Shown piece after piece: positions 7,635 to 14,098 of a DNA stretch of 18,323 nucleotides (the first letter of the stretch is position 1; the number at the start of each line of letters is the position of its first letter). The notes beneath the pieces are model-generated. The model was not told the DNA's origin and searched no databases. It was given only the letters and a program-made list of their open reading frames with translations. The translations under genes were made by a program, and so were the position numbers. Origin of the DNA: Promethearchaeota archaeon (GTDB taxonomy: Archaea; Asgardarchaeota; Lokiarchaeia; Sigyniarchaeales; SOKP01); contig JAUWHL010000221.1 in NCBI GenBank assembly GCA_030605895.1, positions 1 to 18,323 of the forward strand, given 5' to 3'.

Positions 7635-8477
7635 TTAATCGGGAACAATTTTGATAGGTGTAAGTTTTATTAACTTACATTCGCTTGTAATAAAGTGTTT
7701 AAATAAATGTTCATATCCTACGATCTGTTTTGGTGTACCATTTTCTAACCATAATCCAGAAGTATATTCAGGTGCCTCTCTTACGCTATCTAATGTCGTG
7801 AGCAAAAAATGATTATCAGTTATTAACAATCCAAAAGGAATAACACTATCTCCTTCAATTGAATGAATAGTTATTGCGATTTTCAATAACTTTTTAATTT
7901 CTTCTTTTAAAGTGTCATTATATTTTAAGGCGATGATAATTTGAATATTAGAAGAAAATTTCTTATTCCAAAGTTCCTTTAGTATCCAATCATAACCGCC
8001 TAATTCTTGCATTAGCAAATCTGGTGTTATAATAAAAAATATTTTCTCGTTTGATGACACAATTAGTTCCTTGATTTTCTTTCGAATTTTTCCTCTAGAA
8101 TTAATAGCCCATACTCTTGGTTCTGATTCTTCTTTATTAATCTCTAATTCGCCAATTACTTTTTCGAGTAATAAAGTATCTTCGATTTTTATCTTATATT
8201 CATCACGAATTGCTTTAAAAATTCTATCTATTGGTATTACTTGATAATTAGCCCCTCTTTTTATGGGTTCTTTTTGAATGAAACCTTTCTCTATTAATCT
8301 ATTTAAAGAATCATAAACTCTTGCTCTATCAACACCAGAGTGCTTTGCAATATCTGCTGGGCTAAGAATCTTATATTTACATAATGTTAATAAGACTTTA
8401 GAATCATTTTTTGTGAATCCCAATGATTGAAGTGATACTTCAATTTCAGAGTCATCAAGTTTTTTTGAATCTAACAT
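7635..8477 (-). CDS. TrmB-family transcriptional regulator
   Basis: TrmB-type regulators bind DNA through an N-terminal winged helix and sense a ligand, often a sugar, through a C-terminal domain. The 280 residues fit this plan. Residues about 16-80 are a typical TrmB winged helix: LQSLGFTKNDSKVLLTL, SPADIAKHSGVDRARVYDSL, then EKGFIQKEP and a wing ending in GANYQVIP. A short helical linker (about 83-112) leads to a C-terminal domain of the phospholipase-D-like TrmB type (VWAINSRGKIRKKI, KIFFIITPDLL, IPFGLLITDNHFLLTTLD). The long maltose-binding module of Thermococcales TrmB appears absent, so the ligand may not be a sugar. It stands upstream of the GTPase gene and beside the long intergenic region, the most obvious place for its operators. 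Confidence 0.88.
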   Translation of the reverse strand: MLDSKKLDDSEIEVSLQSLGFTKNDSKVLLTLCKYKILSPADIAKHSGVDRARVYDSLNRLIEKGFIQKEPIKRGANYQVIPIDRIFKAIRDEYKIKIEDTLLLEKVIGELEINKEESEPRVWAINSRGKIRKKIKELIVSSNEKIFFIITPDLLMQELGGYDWILKELWNKKFSSNIQIIIALKYNDTLKEEIKKLLKIAITIHSIEGDSVIPFGLLITDNHFLLTTLDSVREAPEYTSGLWLENGTPKQIVGYEHLFKHFITSECKLIKLTPIKIVPD

Positions 8478-8692
8478 TGATGTTTACGGTGGATTGATTA
8501 AATCAAATTATTATTTTTTTTTAATATCTTAATCTAACGATAAGTATTTTAATTTTTAGATTTGAAAAAAAAAAAAACTTCAGAATTTTAAGTTTTAACT
8601 CTTGAAGATTTGAGATATTTTTTTATTAAAACTTTATGAATATAAAAAAAATAAGAAAAATTGATTTAATATATTTTTTCAGAAAAATGGTT

Positions 8693-8868
8693 ATTGAGAT
8701 ATTAATAACAGTAAAAATCCAAAAAAAGTGGTATTCAAGGCTTTAGGAGGTTAAATTTCAAATTTTTTTGATCCCCGATTCAGTAATCTTTTAATTAATT
8801 TTAATTAATGATTAATAACATATCAAGTAAAAAAATTGAAATACTAATAAAAGTAAAACTTCAAAAAA
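8693..8868 (+). repeat. Diverged direct repeat pair
   Basis: ATTGAGATATTAATAACAGT at 8693 is echoed by ATTGAAATACTAATAAAAGT at 8835. The similarity continues for 34 bases with about five differences, and each copy is followed further down by CGATTCAGTA, at unequal distances (83 and 122 bases). This suggests an old tandem duplication with later insertion or loss. AT-richness weakens the case. Confidence 0.4.
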
Positions 8869-8974
8869 TAAAGAAACTACGCCTTTACCTAATAAATACT
8901 AAAATTTAATTTTAGTCGGAAAAATTAATATCAAATTAATAAAACGATCTCATTTTCGATTCAGTATGATCTCT

Positions 8975-8990
8975 TCGAGAAAATTCTCGA
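8975..8990. promoter_or_regulatory. 16-bp perfect palindrome upstream of the histone promoter
   Basis: TCGAGAA-AA-TTCTCGA is a perfect inverted repeat about 33 bases upstream of the histone TATA box. It is partly echoed just after by TCTCGAGATTATGTCTCTC. Its position suits an operator for a dimeric regulator, possibly the neighbouring TrmB-like protein, but this is inference. Confidence 0.45.
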
Positions 8991-9022
8991 GATTATGTCT
9001 CTCATTGATTTGAATCATAACA

Positions 9023-9030
9023 TTTATATA
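9023..9030 (+). promoter_or_regulatory. TATA box of the histone gene
   Basis: TTTATATA lies 74 bases upstream of the histone start codon. Transcription would begin about 25 bases on, leaving a leader near 50 bases that ends in the strong GGAGG ribosome site at 9092-9096, seven bases before ATG. Confidence 0.6.
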
Positions 9031-9103
9031 ATAGAAATGTGTAGTTATATTTAATTAACATCTAAAAAATAAACTAAAATAAACAATTTGTGGAGGAATA
9101 ATC

Positions 9104-9352
9104 ATGGCTAAAAAAAAAGCTCCAGCTAAAGCACCCGCTAAGAAAAAGTCTGAAGGATATATTGCTAAAGCTCCAATCAGAAGATTAATGAAGAAGGAAG
9201 GTGCGGATCTTGTAGCAGCAGAAGCATTAGATAAACTTATAAGTTACCTTGAAGGTAGCGCTGCTACAGCAACCAAGGAAGCTATTAAGGTTTGTAAAGA
9301 GGACAAGCGTAAAAGGGTAACTGCTGCTGATATTAGAAATGCAACAAGGTAA
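9104..9352 (+). CDS. Archaeal histone with lysine-rich N-terminal tail
   Basis: Archaeal histones dimerise and wrap DNA. This one has 82 residues. From about residue 20 it aligns with HMfB-type histones: IAKAPIRRLMKKEGADLVAAEALDKLISYLEGSAATATKEAIKV, then loop 2 with KRKRVTAADI and final NATR. Ahead of the fold is a tail of roughly 18 residues that most archaeal histones lack, with AKKKAPAKAPAKKKSEG resembling lysine/alanine/proline tails of linker-type histones. The start is fixed by GGAGG seven bases upstream. The promoter is strong-looking and a T-tract follows, fitting a highly expressed single gene. Tailed histones have been reported in Asgard archaea; whether this tail is modified is unknown. 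Confidence 0.95.
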   Translation: MAKKKAPAKAPAKKKSEGYIAKAPIRRLMKKEGADLVAAEALDKLISYLEGSAATATKEAIKVCKEDKRKRVTAADIRNATR

Positions 9353-9380
9353 ATCCTTAAGATTTTTATAATTTAAGAAA

Positions 9381-9405
9381 TTTTTTTTTTCTTTTTTTGT
9401 TTTTT
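9381..9405 (+). terminator. T-tract terminator of the histone gene
   Basis: Ten T, then C, seven T, G and six more T, starting 28 bases after the histone stop and running into the last codon of the convergent HIT gene. This is a strong archaeal-type terminator for the plus strand. Confidence 0.7.
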
Positions 9406-9935
9406 AGAAATTGTCAAAAAACTCCTTATTTAGAAATTTATGAATTGATTTTACCAATTTTTGTTTCACGGAGACCAATCCTTCAGGTAAAACACGAGTT
9501 TCTCCTACAATATCTATAAATCCAAGTTCAGAGCCATATCTCGGAATTATATGAAAGTGTAAATGCTCAATACTTCCTCCAGCATCTCTTCCTTGGTTTA
9601 TACCTATATTATAACCTTTTGGACTATATAACTGGTCTAATAATAATTGAATTCCTTGAATCGTTCTCGTGATATGAATGAGTTCTTCTTTAGTAAGCTC
9701 AAGAAATTTAGTTATATGTCTTTGAGTTACAATCATTAAATGAGCAGGATTATATGGGTATAAATTCAGAGTAATAAAACATAAAGTATCTTCGTAGATC
9801 TTTAGGGATTTAACTCTATCATCATTATCTCGTACAGCACATAAAATACAATCAACGTGTGGTCTTACTTTTCCTTGTACATAATCTAATTTTCCTAATG
9901 CCTGTAGCCACTTTTTAAAAATTAATGTTCACCAT
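9404..9935 (-). CDS. HIT-family protein, frameshifted near the 5' end
   Basis: Histidine-triad proteins hydrolyse or transfer nucleotides at nucleotide-phosphate bonds. The triad is clear: EHLHFHIIPRYG, with histidines at 124, 126 and 128 in the repaired numbering. An upstream C29-I-L-C32 pair is the zinc motif common in this family, and NLYPYNPAHLMIV (57-69) is also typical. The frame holding these features has no ATG, GTG or TTG before a stop. One base in the T5/A5 run at 9912-9921 appears to be extra: with it removed, ATG at 9935 gives MVNINFKKWLQALGKLDYVQ and a 176-residue protein. The cause may be a sequence error, a real mutation or rare recoding. Without repair, ATG at 9736 yields only 110 residues, lacking the zinc motif. 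It lies 17 bases after the DUF2299-like gene and is probably cotranscribed with it. Confidence 0.8.
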
Positions 9936-9952
9936 TAAATTTAAGTTTGAAA

Positions 9953-10501
9953 TTATGTGTAGAGAGAAAAATTAGAATCCGTGGAAAAATCTTTAGATTT
10001 CATAAAATCCTCTGGTTTTATCTTACCTGCGCAATATTCTCCTAAAATAATGTTGCTATATGTAGCACAATTAAATACCTTTCGGATGCTTTTATAAAAG
10101 GAATTTTTAGAAATAAATCCATTTTTATTAAGGAAAATTTGATCTGTTATTTCATATCTATGATTTTTTATATCTATTCGATAGAAAACATCTTTTAAAA
10201 GAAAGGATTTTCTTAAATCCATGAAAAAATTCATTTTTTTAGGATTTTCTAAAGAATCTAAAGCTTTTATATGCGGCTCTGAAATTTGAACTCCTAAACT
10301 CACAATAATTCTAACCTTTTTCTTTGGTTGAATTACTACCATATTCCTGCCAATTTGACGTCCTAAGGGATCTTTTCCGGGGGGAAATACAAATTGAAAA
10401 CCAAATTCAACTTTAGGATCTGAAATCTTTCCTCGTAATAAACCCTCATCTAACAAATAATCTTGAATAAGTTGTTTGATATTATTTTCTTTACTCGACA
10501 T
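9953..10501 (-). CDS. DUF2299-like archaeal protein, function unknown
   Basis: The 182 residues are cytosolic, with no signal or membrane segment. The pattern resembles the archaeal DUF2299 group by memory of the family: NIKQLIQDYLLDEGLL at the start, a hydrophobic strand FGFQFVFPPG, then NMVVIQPKKKVRIIVSLGVQIS, a helical HIKALDSL and FFMDLRKSFLL. This suggests a YbjN- or chaperone-like alpha/beta fold, but function is unknown. The C-terminal part (about 135-182) is serine/lysine-rich and less conserved-looking. It precedes the HIT gene by 17 bases. Family assignment is moderate. Confidence 0.6.
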   Translation of the reverse strand: MSSKENNIKQLIQDYLLDEGLLRGKISDPKVEFGFQFVFPPGKDPLGRQIGRNMVVIQPKKKVRIIVSLGVQISEPHIKALDSLENPKKMNFFMDLRKSFLLKDVFYRIDIKNHRYEITDQIFLNKNGFISKNSFYKSIRKVFNCATYSNIILGEYCAGKIKPEDFMKSKDFSTDSNFSLYT

Positions 10502-10607
10502 TATATTCAGTATGGTTAAAAATGAACTGAATTTTATATTATTTTTCCAAGTTAAGATAAATATTTCAGTTTTTTTAGATGAATCGAAAATATAAATTTT
10601 GTTTTTT

Positions 10608-10961
10608 TTAGTACTTTCCCCGGGGTCTGGGTTGAGGTTTAATTCCTGCTGTTTTCAGTTTTTCTATATTTCTTACTAACTCTTCTGCTGGTGTACAATA
10701 CACAACTTGTAAAGAATCAACTTCAATATAGATATTCCCTACAATACCTAATCCCATTAATTGATTATCTTTATCAACAAATGTATGATCTATATTCATT
10801 TTAATTGCTTTTTTACCTCCTTCTATCTCAACGAGTTGAGGTTGACAAGCAGTATATCCAGCACCTCGATTTTTAAGTAAATAATTCATTAAAGCATAAT
10901 CTAACTCATCATTAATTTCTCCTCGTTCTTCGAGGATCTTTATCACACTTGGATTGATCAT
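10608..10961 (-). CDS. Small conserved-looking protein, unknown
   Basis: The 117 residues are not recognised. The N-terminal third looks helical (INPSVIKILEERGEI, ELDYALMNYLLKNRGAGY). The middle has beta-like stretches with a possible strand pair (QLVEIEGGKKAIKMNIDHTF, LGIVGNIYIEVDSLQVVYCT). The end is basic and proline-rich (KPQPRPRGKY). No membrane segment or catalytic motif is visible; two cysteines (C39, C89) do not form a metal motif. It has 106- and 105-bp flanking gaps, so it may be a single-gene transcript. Composition matches its neighbours. Confidence 0.75.
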   Translation of the reverse strand: MINPSVIKILEERGEINDELDYALMNYLLKNRGAGYTACQPQLVEIEGGKKAIKMNIDHTFVDKDNQLMGLGIVGNIYIEVDSLQVVYCTPAEELVRNIEKLKTAGIKPQPRPRGKY

Positions 10962-11040
10962 TTTCTTGAAAAAAAATATTTTCTTATTATAAATAAAATC
11001 GGTTTAACTAATTTTTATTTTTTTGGTTGACCCAATATTA

Positions 11041-11055
11041 AAAAAAAATATGGAA
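11041..11055 (-). terminator. T-tract terminator after the DUF211 gene
   Basis: On the minus strand, two T-runs (TTTTTT and TTTTTTTTT, separated by CCATA) follow the DUF211 stop by about 12 bases. This fits an archaeal T-tract terminator. Confidence 0.45.
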
Positions 11056-11066
11056 AAAAGATTTAA

Positions 11067-11321
11067 TTAATCCAGTTCTTCACAAATAACCTCATCTACA
11101 CTATGCAAAGCGCAATTAATCGTTCCAAGTGTTTCAGTTATTTCTTCAAGGGAAAGATTATTCCCCTCAACATGAATATGTAACGAAGCTGTTTTTACAT
11201 CTAATTCATCTACTTTAACACTAACTCTTGATACTCCAGTAACTTTCATTATTTCTTTAGCCACAATATAAGAATTGGGTTGATGAGGTTTGAGAACATC
11301 CAAAAGAAATTCTACTTTCAT
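11067..11321 (-). CDS. DUF211 family protein
   Basis: DUF211 proteins are small archaeal proteins (for example MTH889) with a ferredoxin-like, ACT-related fold; their role is unsettled, though oligomerisation and small-molecule binding have been suggested. The 84 residues match: FLLDVLKPHQPNSYIVAKEI, VTGVSRVSVKVDELDVKT, LHIHVEGNNLSLEEITETL and CALHSVDEVI. The VLKPH opening and the HSVDEV end are diagnostic of the family. There are no signal or membrane segments. It is separated from the HAD gene by 77 bases and may be the last gene of that transcript or an independent unit. Confidence 0.85.
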   Translation of the reverse strand: MKVEFLLDVLKPHQPNSYIVAKEIMKVTGVSRVSVKVDELDVKTASLHIHVEGNNLSLEEITETLGTINCALHSVDEVICEELD

Positions 11322-11398
11322 TATTTTATTTTAAACCCTTTGGTGTAATTATACAATAATAGTTTTAGTGGATATTTATTGATATTTTATTAATTTTT

Positions 11399-12091
11399 TT
11401 AATTTATAAGTTTTTCAATTTCTTCTATTAATTTTAATGGGATTTCATTTTCTATAACTATTTTATCTGCTATTTGGAGGGTTTTAACTTTAGCTAATTT
11501 AGTATGCAGTGCTATAGAGTGTGCTCCTACATTGATAGCAGCCTCAATATCACGGATATTATCTCCAATTATTAAAATTTCGTCGGATTTTACGTTTAAC
11601 TGTTTACATATATAAATCAAATGTTCTGGATGGGGTTTTAAATTGGTGACATTATCTCTTCCAACAATTAAATTAAAATAATGGAATAAATTCACATTTT
11701 TAAGAGAAAGTTCAGCATTTTTTTTTGTATTAAATGTAAAAATTGCTTGTTTTAGATTTTTCTTCTTAGCGAATTCTAATACTTGATCTATTCCATTAAT
11801 CATTATAGCATTTATAGCAGCGTTATATTCTATCTTAATAATCTCGTTATCTACTTCTTCTATTATTTCATTTATTTTTTTCTGAGGTAAACCTTCTTTT
11901 TCAAAAAATTCTCGGGCAAATTTCATATTTTCTAAAATAGAAATATTAACTGTAAGGAGTCGTTTAGGAACTCCATATTTTTTTAAGATTTCTATAGCGG
12001 TCTTCCGTGCTCTTAGATAATCGATTTTAAAATGAATTAGTGTGCCATCTAAATCCCAAACAATTGCTTTAATAGGTTTTTTCTTTTGCAT
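11399..12091 (-). CDS. HAD-family phosphatase (phosphoglycolate phosphatase-like)
   Basis: HAD phosphatases remove phosphate through an aspartyl-phosphate. The 230 residues have all four motifs: DLDGT with nucleophile D13 and acid D15 (13-17), T119 or N121-T122 in IFTFNTKK (motif II), K152 in LKPHPEHL (motif III) and GDNIRD (176-181, motif IV). A helical cap (about 20-95) follows motif I, the C1 arrangement of Gph-like enzymes. The substrate cannot be read from sequence. Its ATG directly follows the thpR stop codon, so the two are translated from one message. Gph-like enzymes can act on 2-phosphoglycolate, which may suit the neighbouring 2-hydroxyacid dehydrogenase, but this is inference. Confidence 0.88.
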   Translation of the reverse strand: MQKKKPIKAIVWDLDGTLIHFKIDYLRARKTAIEILKKYGVPKRLLTVNISILENMKFAREFFEKEGLPQKKINEIIEEVDNEIIKIEYNAAINAIMINGIDQVLEFAKKKNLKQAIFTFNTKKNAELSLKNVNLFHYFNLIVGRDNVTNLKPHPEHLIYICKQLNVKSDEILIIGDNIRDIEAAINVGAHSIALHTKLAKVKTLQIADKIVIENEIPLKLIEEIEKLIN

Positions 12092-12670
12092 TTAATATTT
12101 CAGATCTGTATAAATTGGACCTTGGGAGGTTAATACAGATTTCTTTAATTTTACTTGATTAATCGTAAAAACTCCAAACTCCAAATCTTTATTCTCACTA
12201 ATTAAATTCTTAAGTGTATCAAATGTTTTATAATTTATTTTATCTTTTTTAAGTCTACCAATTGTCAGATGAGGTTTGAATTTAGTCCTTTTATCACGTT
12301 CGATTTTTAGTTTATTAAAGAGGAAATCTTCTAAGGAATCTTTAATGTTCTGTAAAAATTGAATATTTCCAAGAAGTTTTATCCAAAGAACAGAAAACCT
12401 ATTAAATTGACCAACTCCCTTTAAGCTATATTCAAGATTTTTACCATGAAATAATTTGTCATTAATTTCTTCTTGTAAAATTGAGTAAATTTTAGGTGCT
12501 TGAGTTTCAGGTATATTTCCTAAAAATTTCATGGTCATATGAAGATTTATAGGTTCGACAATTTTAATCTTTGGCTGATTTTGCTTTAGTCTTTGAGTGA
12601 ATGAGATAATTTTCTCAATTGTTTCATCATCTTTTAACTCAATAGCTATAAATGATCTTATCATTTTCAT
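12092..12670 (-). CDS. thpR: RNA 2',3'-cyclic phosphodiesterase (2H family, ThpR/LigT)
   Basis: 2H phosphoesterases open 2',3'-cyclic phosphates at RNA ends, and some members can also join 2'-5' ends. The 192 residues show the family opening MKMIRSFIAIELKD, the first catalytic motif H44-M-T-M, the KFLGNIPE context, and the second catalytic motif H134-L-T-I-G-R. Length and the C-terminal VFTINQVKLKKSVL match. The first ATG (12670) overlaps the dehydrogenase stop by four bases (ATGA); a second ATG two codons later is possible. The stop is followed at once by the HAD start codon. These overlaps indicate translational coupling in a three-gene operon. Confidence 0.93.
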   Translation of the reverse strand: MKMIRSFIAIELKDDETIEKIISFTQRLKQNQPKIKIVEPINLHMTMKFLGNIPETQAPKIYSILQEEINDKLFHGKNLEYSLKGVGQFNRFSVLWIKLLGNIQFLQNIKDSLEDFLFNKLKIERDKRTKFKPHLTIGRLKKDKINYKTFDTLKNLISENKDLEFGVFTINQVKLKKSVLTSQGPIYTDLKY

Positions 12671-13800
12671 TTTTTTCCCCAGTAATTAAAAATTCTCCAT
12701 TTTTTTTCAGTTAAATGTTTTTTAAGTTCAGGAATGATGTGAATTTCTTTCAAATCTTCTAAAGAAGAAGATCTTATAATCTTAATTATATCTTCTAAAA
12801 AAAGTATATTCATTTTAGCTCTGGTATTTGCATCAGCAGAGGCATTATGTGGAATTAAAATCATTCTAATGTCCGGTTGTCTCTCTTTTATTCTTTTTAT
12901 TCTTTCAAGAGTTTTAGATTGAATAGGTTCTATTGGAAATACATCAAAAGCAATATTAATTTGTATTTCTTTTTTTTCTAACATATCTAATAGAGCTTCT
13001 AAATCTAAAACGCCTCCTCGGGCAGCATTTATAAGCAATGCTCCTCTTTTCATTAACTTTAACAGGTTTCGATTTATTAAATTTTCTGTATAGTTATTTA
13101 AAGGAATATGCAAACTTATTATATCTGATTCTCTAAAAATATCTTTAATATCTCCTTTAAATTCAATTAAAGGGTATTTTTTCTCAAATTCGGTTATTTG
13201 TTTAATATCATGATACAGAATTTTAACACCCCAAGGATATAATCGTTTTATTATTTCCTTCCCAATTTCACCCAATCCTACAATACCGAGAGTTTTATCT
13301 GTAATTAACGAGGAAAGAGATTGATCCAAATCCCATTTATTATCAGTAGTCCATTGTTCATCCCATACATAATTATGAAGATCAATTAAATTCCTTAAAT
13401 TCGCCATAATTACCGCAATCGTGTAATCTGCCACAGCCTCATGAAGAACGCCGGGAGTGTGTGTAATTAAAATATTATCATCTTCAGTTCTTTGAATATG
13501 ATTATAACCTGCTGTTGAAGTGGAAATCGCAAAGATTTCTGAGTTTTTTAATATTTTTGAGGATATTGTATGACTTAAATGGCACCCAAGAATGTCTGGA
13601 TTGAAGATTTCTACATCTCTTTTAAGTTGCTCCTCTGATGGAAATCTTCCATTGAAGAATTTTAATATCGATATCTGATCTAATTGTTGCCATAAATTTT
13701 TAATCGTACTACGATAATTTTCTGAAACTTTCTCATTAGAACCTATTTCATTCCCAGAAAAAACATTCGAGGTAAAATAAATCCTAGGTTTATAAGTCAT
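12667..13800 (-). CDS. D-isomer specific 2-hydroxyacid dehydrogenase, NAD-dependent
   Basis: Enzymes of this family reduce 2-oxo acids to D-2-hydroxy acids, or the reverse, with NAD(P)H. The 377 residues show the substrate domain (TSTAGYNHI near 94-102, HTPGVLHEAVADYTIAVI from about 114), the cofactor loop GLGEIG (175-180) with D198 ending the following strand, and catalytic R261 (AARGGV), E291 (DVFPIEP) and H318 (IPHNASADA). It is some 40 residues longer than typical members, including an extended N-terminus and a basic C-terminal HLTEKKWRIFNYWGKK. No ACT domain is present, so it is not the long form of phosphoglycerate dehydrogenase. Glyoxylate, hydroxypyruvate or another 2-oxo acid is possible. 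First gene of the operon. Confidence 0.9.
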   Translation of the reverse strand: MTYKPRIYFTSNVFSGNEIGSNEKVSENYRSTIKNLWQQLDQISILKFFNGRFPSEEQLKRDVEIFNPDILGCHLSHTISSKILKNSEIFAISTSTAGYNHIQRTEDDNILITHTPGVLHEAVADYTIAVIMANLRNLIDLHNYVWDEQWTTDNKWDLDQSLSSLITDKTLGIVGLGEIGKEIIKRLYPWGVKILYHDIKQITEFEKKYPLIEFKGDIKDIFRESDIISLHIPLNNYTENLINRNLLKLMKRGALLINAARGGVLDLEALLDMLEKKEIQINIAFDVFPIEPIQSKTLERIKRIKERQPDIRMILIPHNASADANTRAKMNILFLEDIIKIIRSSSLEDLKEIHIIPELKKHLTEKKWRIFNYWGKK

Positions 13801-13928
13801 ATCTCTATCCGGTAATATTAAACATTTAAATTATTTAATAAATTGATTGTGTTTGTGTCTTTGTTATTATCAATATTTATTAAAATTAAATCTATTTTAT
13901 AATTAAAAAATCTTAATGATGGTAGAAA

Positions 13929-14084
13929 ATGGCTAAAGTTAAATGTCAAGAATGCAAAAAAGAAATTGCTGGAGGGGCTAAAATAGAAGAGTTTGACCCG
14001 ATTGAGCCTACAACCATACACGTGTTCTGTTCTGAATCATGTAGAGATAAATGGATGTCTGCTCAAGAAAAGAAAGAAAAGTAA
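13929..14084 (+). CDS. 51-residue zinc-ribbon protein (TRASH-like)
   Basis: A short gene with the pattern C6-x2-C9 and C34-x3-C38: AKVKCQECKKEI, then HVFCSESCRDKWM, then a lysine-rich end. This is the layout of single treble-clef or TRASH/MYM-type zinc fingers, with two cysteine pairs about 25 residues apart. Small proteins of this kind often bind metal or contact nucleic acid or partner proteins; the role here is unknown. It diverges from the dehydrogenase gene across a 128-bp spacer. The start follows a weak GGTAG. It is too short to be seen by length-filtered gene calling, but its cysteine pattern and codon composition argue it is real. Confidence 0.75.
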   Translation: MAKVKCQECKKEIAGGAKIEEFDPIEPTTIHVFCSESCRDKWMSAQEKKEK

Positions 14085-14098
14085 ATCATTCCTTTATT

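Larger units (their letters stand above)
8478..9103. other. Long intergenic region with repeats, palindrome and divergent promoters
   Basis: This 626-bp AT-rich gap lies between the TrmB-like gene (minus) and the histone gene (plus). No gene was found. It contains a 12-base A-run at about 8565-8577, a diverged direct repeat (8693-8726 and 8835-8868, about 29 of 34 bases equal), a second shared pair CGATTCAGTA (8776-8785 and 8957-8966), a perfect 16-bp palindrome at 8975-8990, and the histone TATA box and leader. It is a reasonable site for regulator binding or an unannotated RNA, but nothing here proves either. Confidence 0.55.

Noticed and set aside
9929..9931. A UGA in the HIT frame as a third selenocysteine
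   Set aside because: It is directly preceded by TGG and a TAA stop in the same frame, so no start codon lies above it, and no cysteine is expected there in HIT proteins.
13818..14021. A minus-strand 67-residue gene opposite the zinc ribbon
   Set aside because: Low-complexity phenylalanine/leucine/asparagine-rich translation; the plus strand carries the cysteine-patterned protein.
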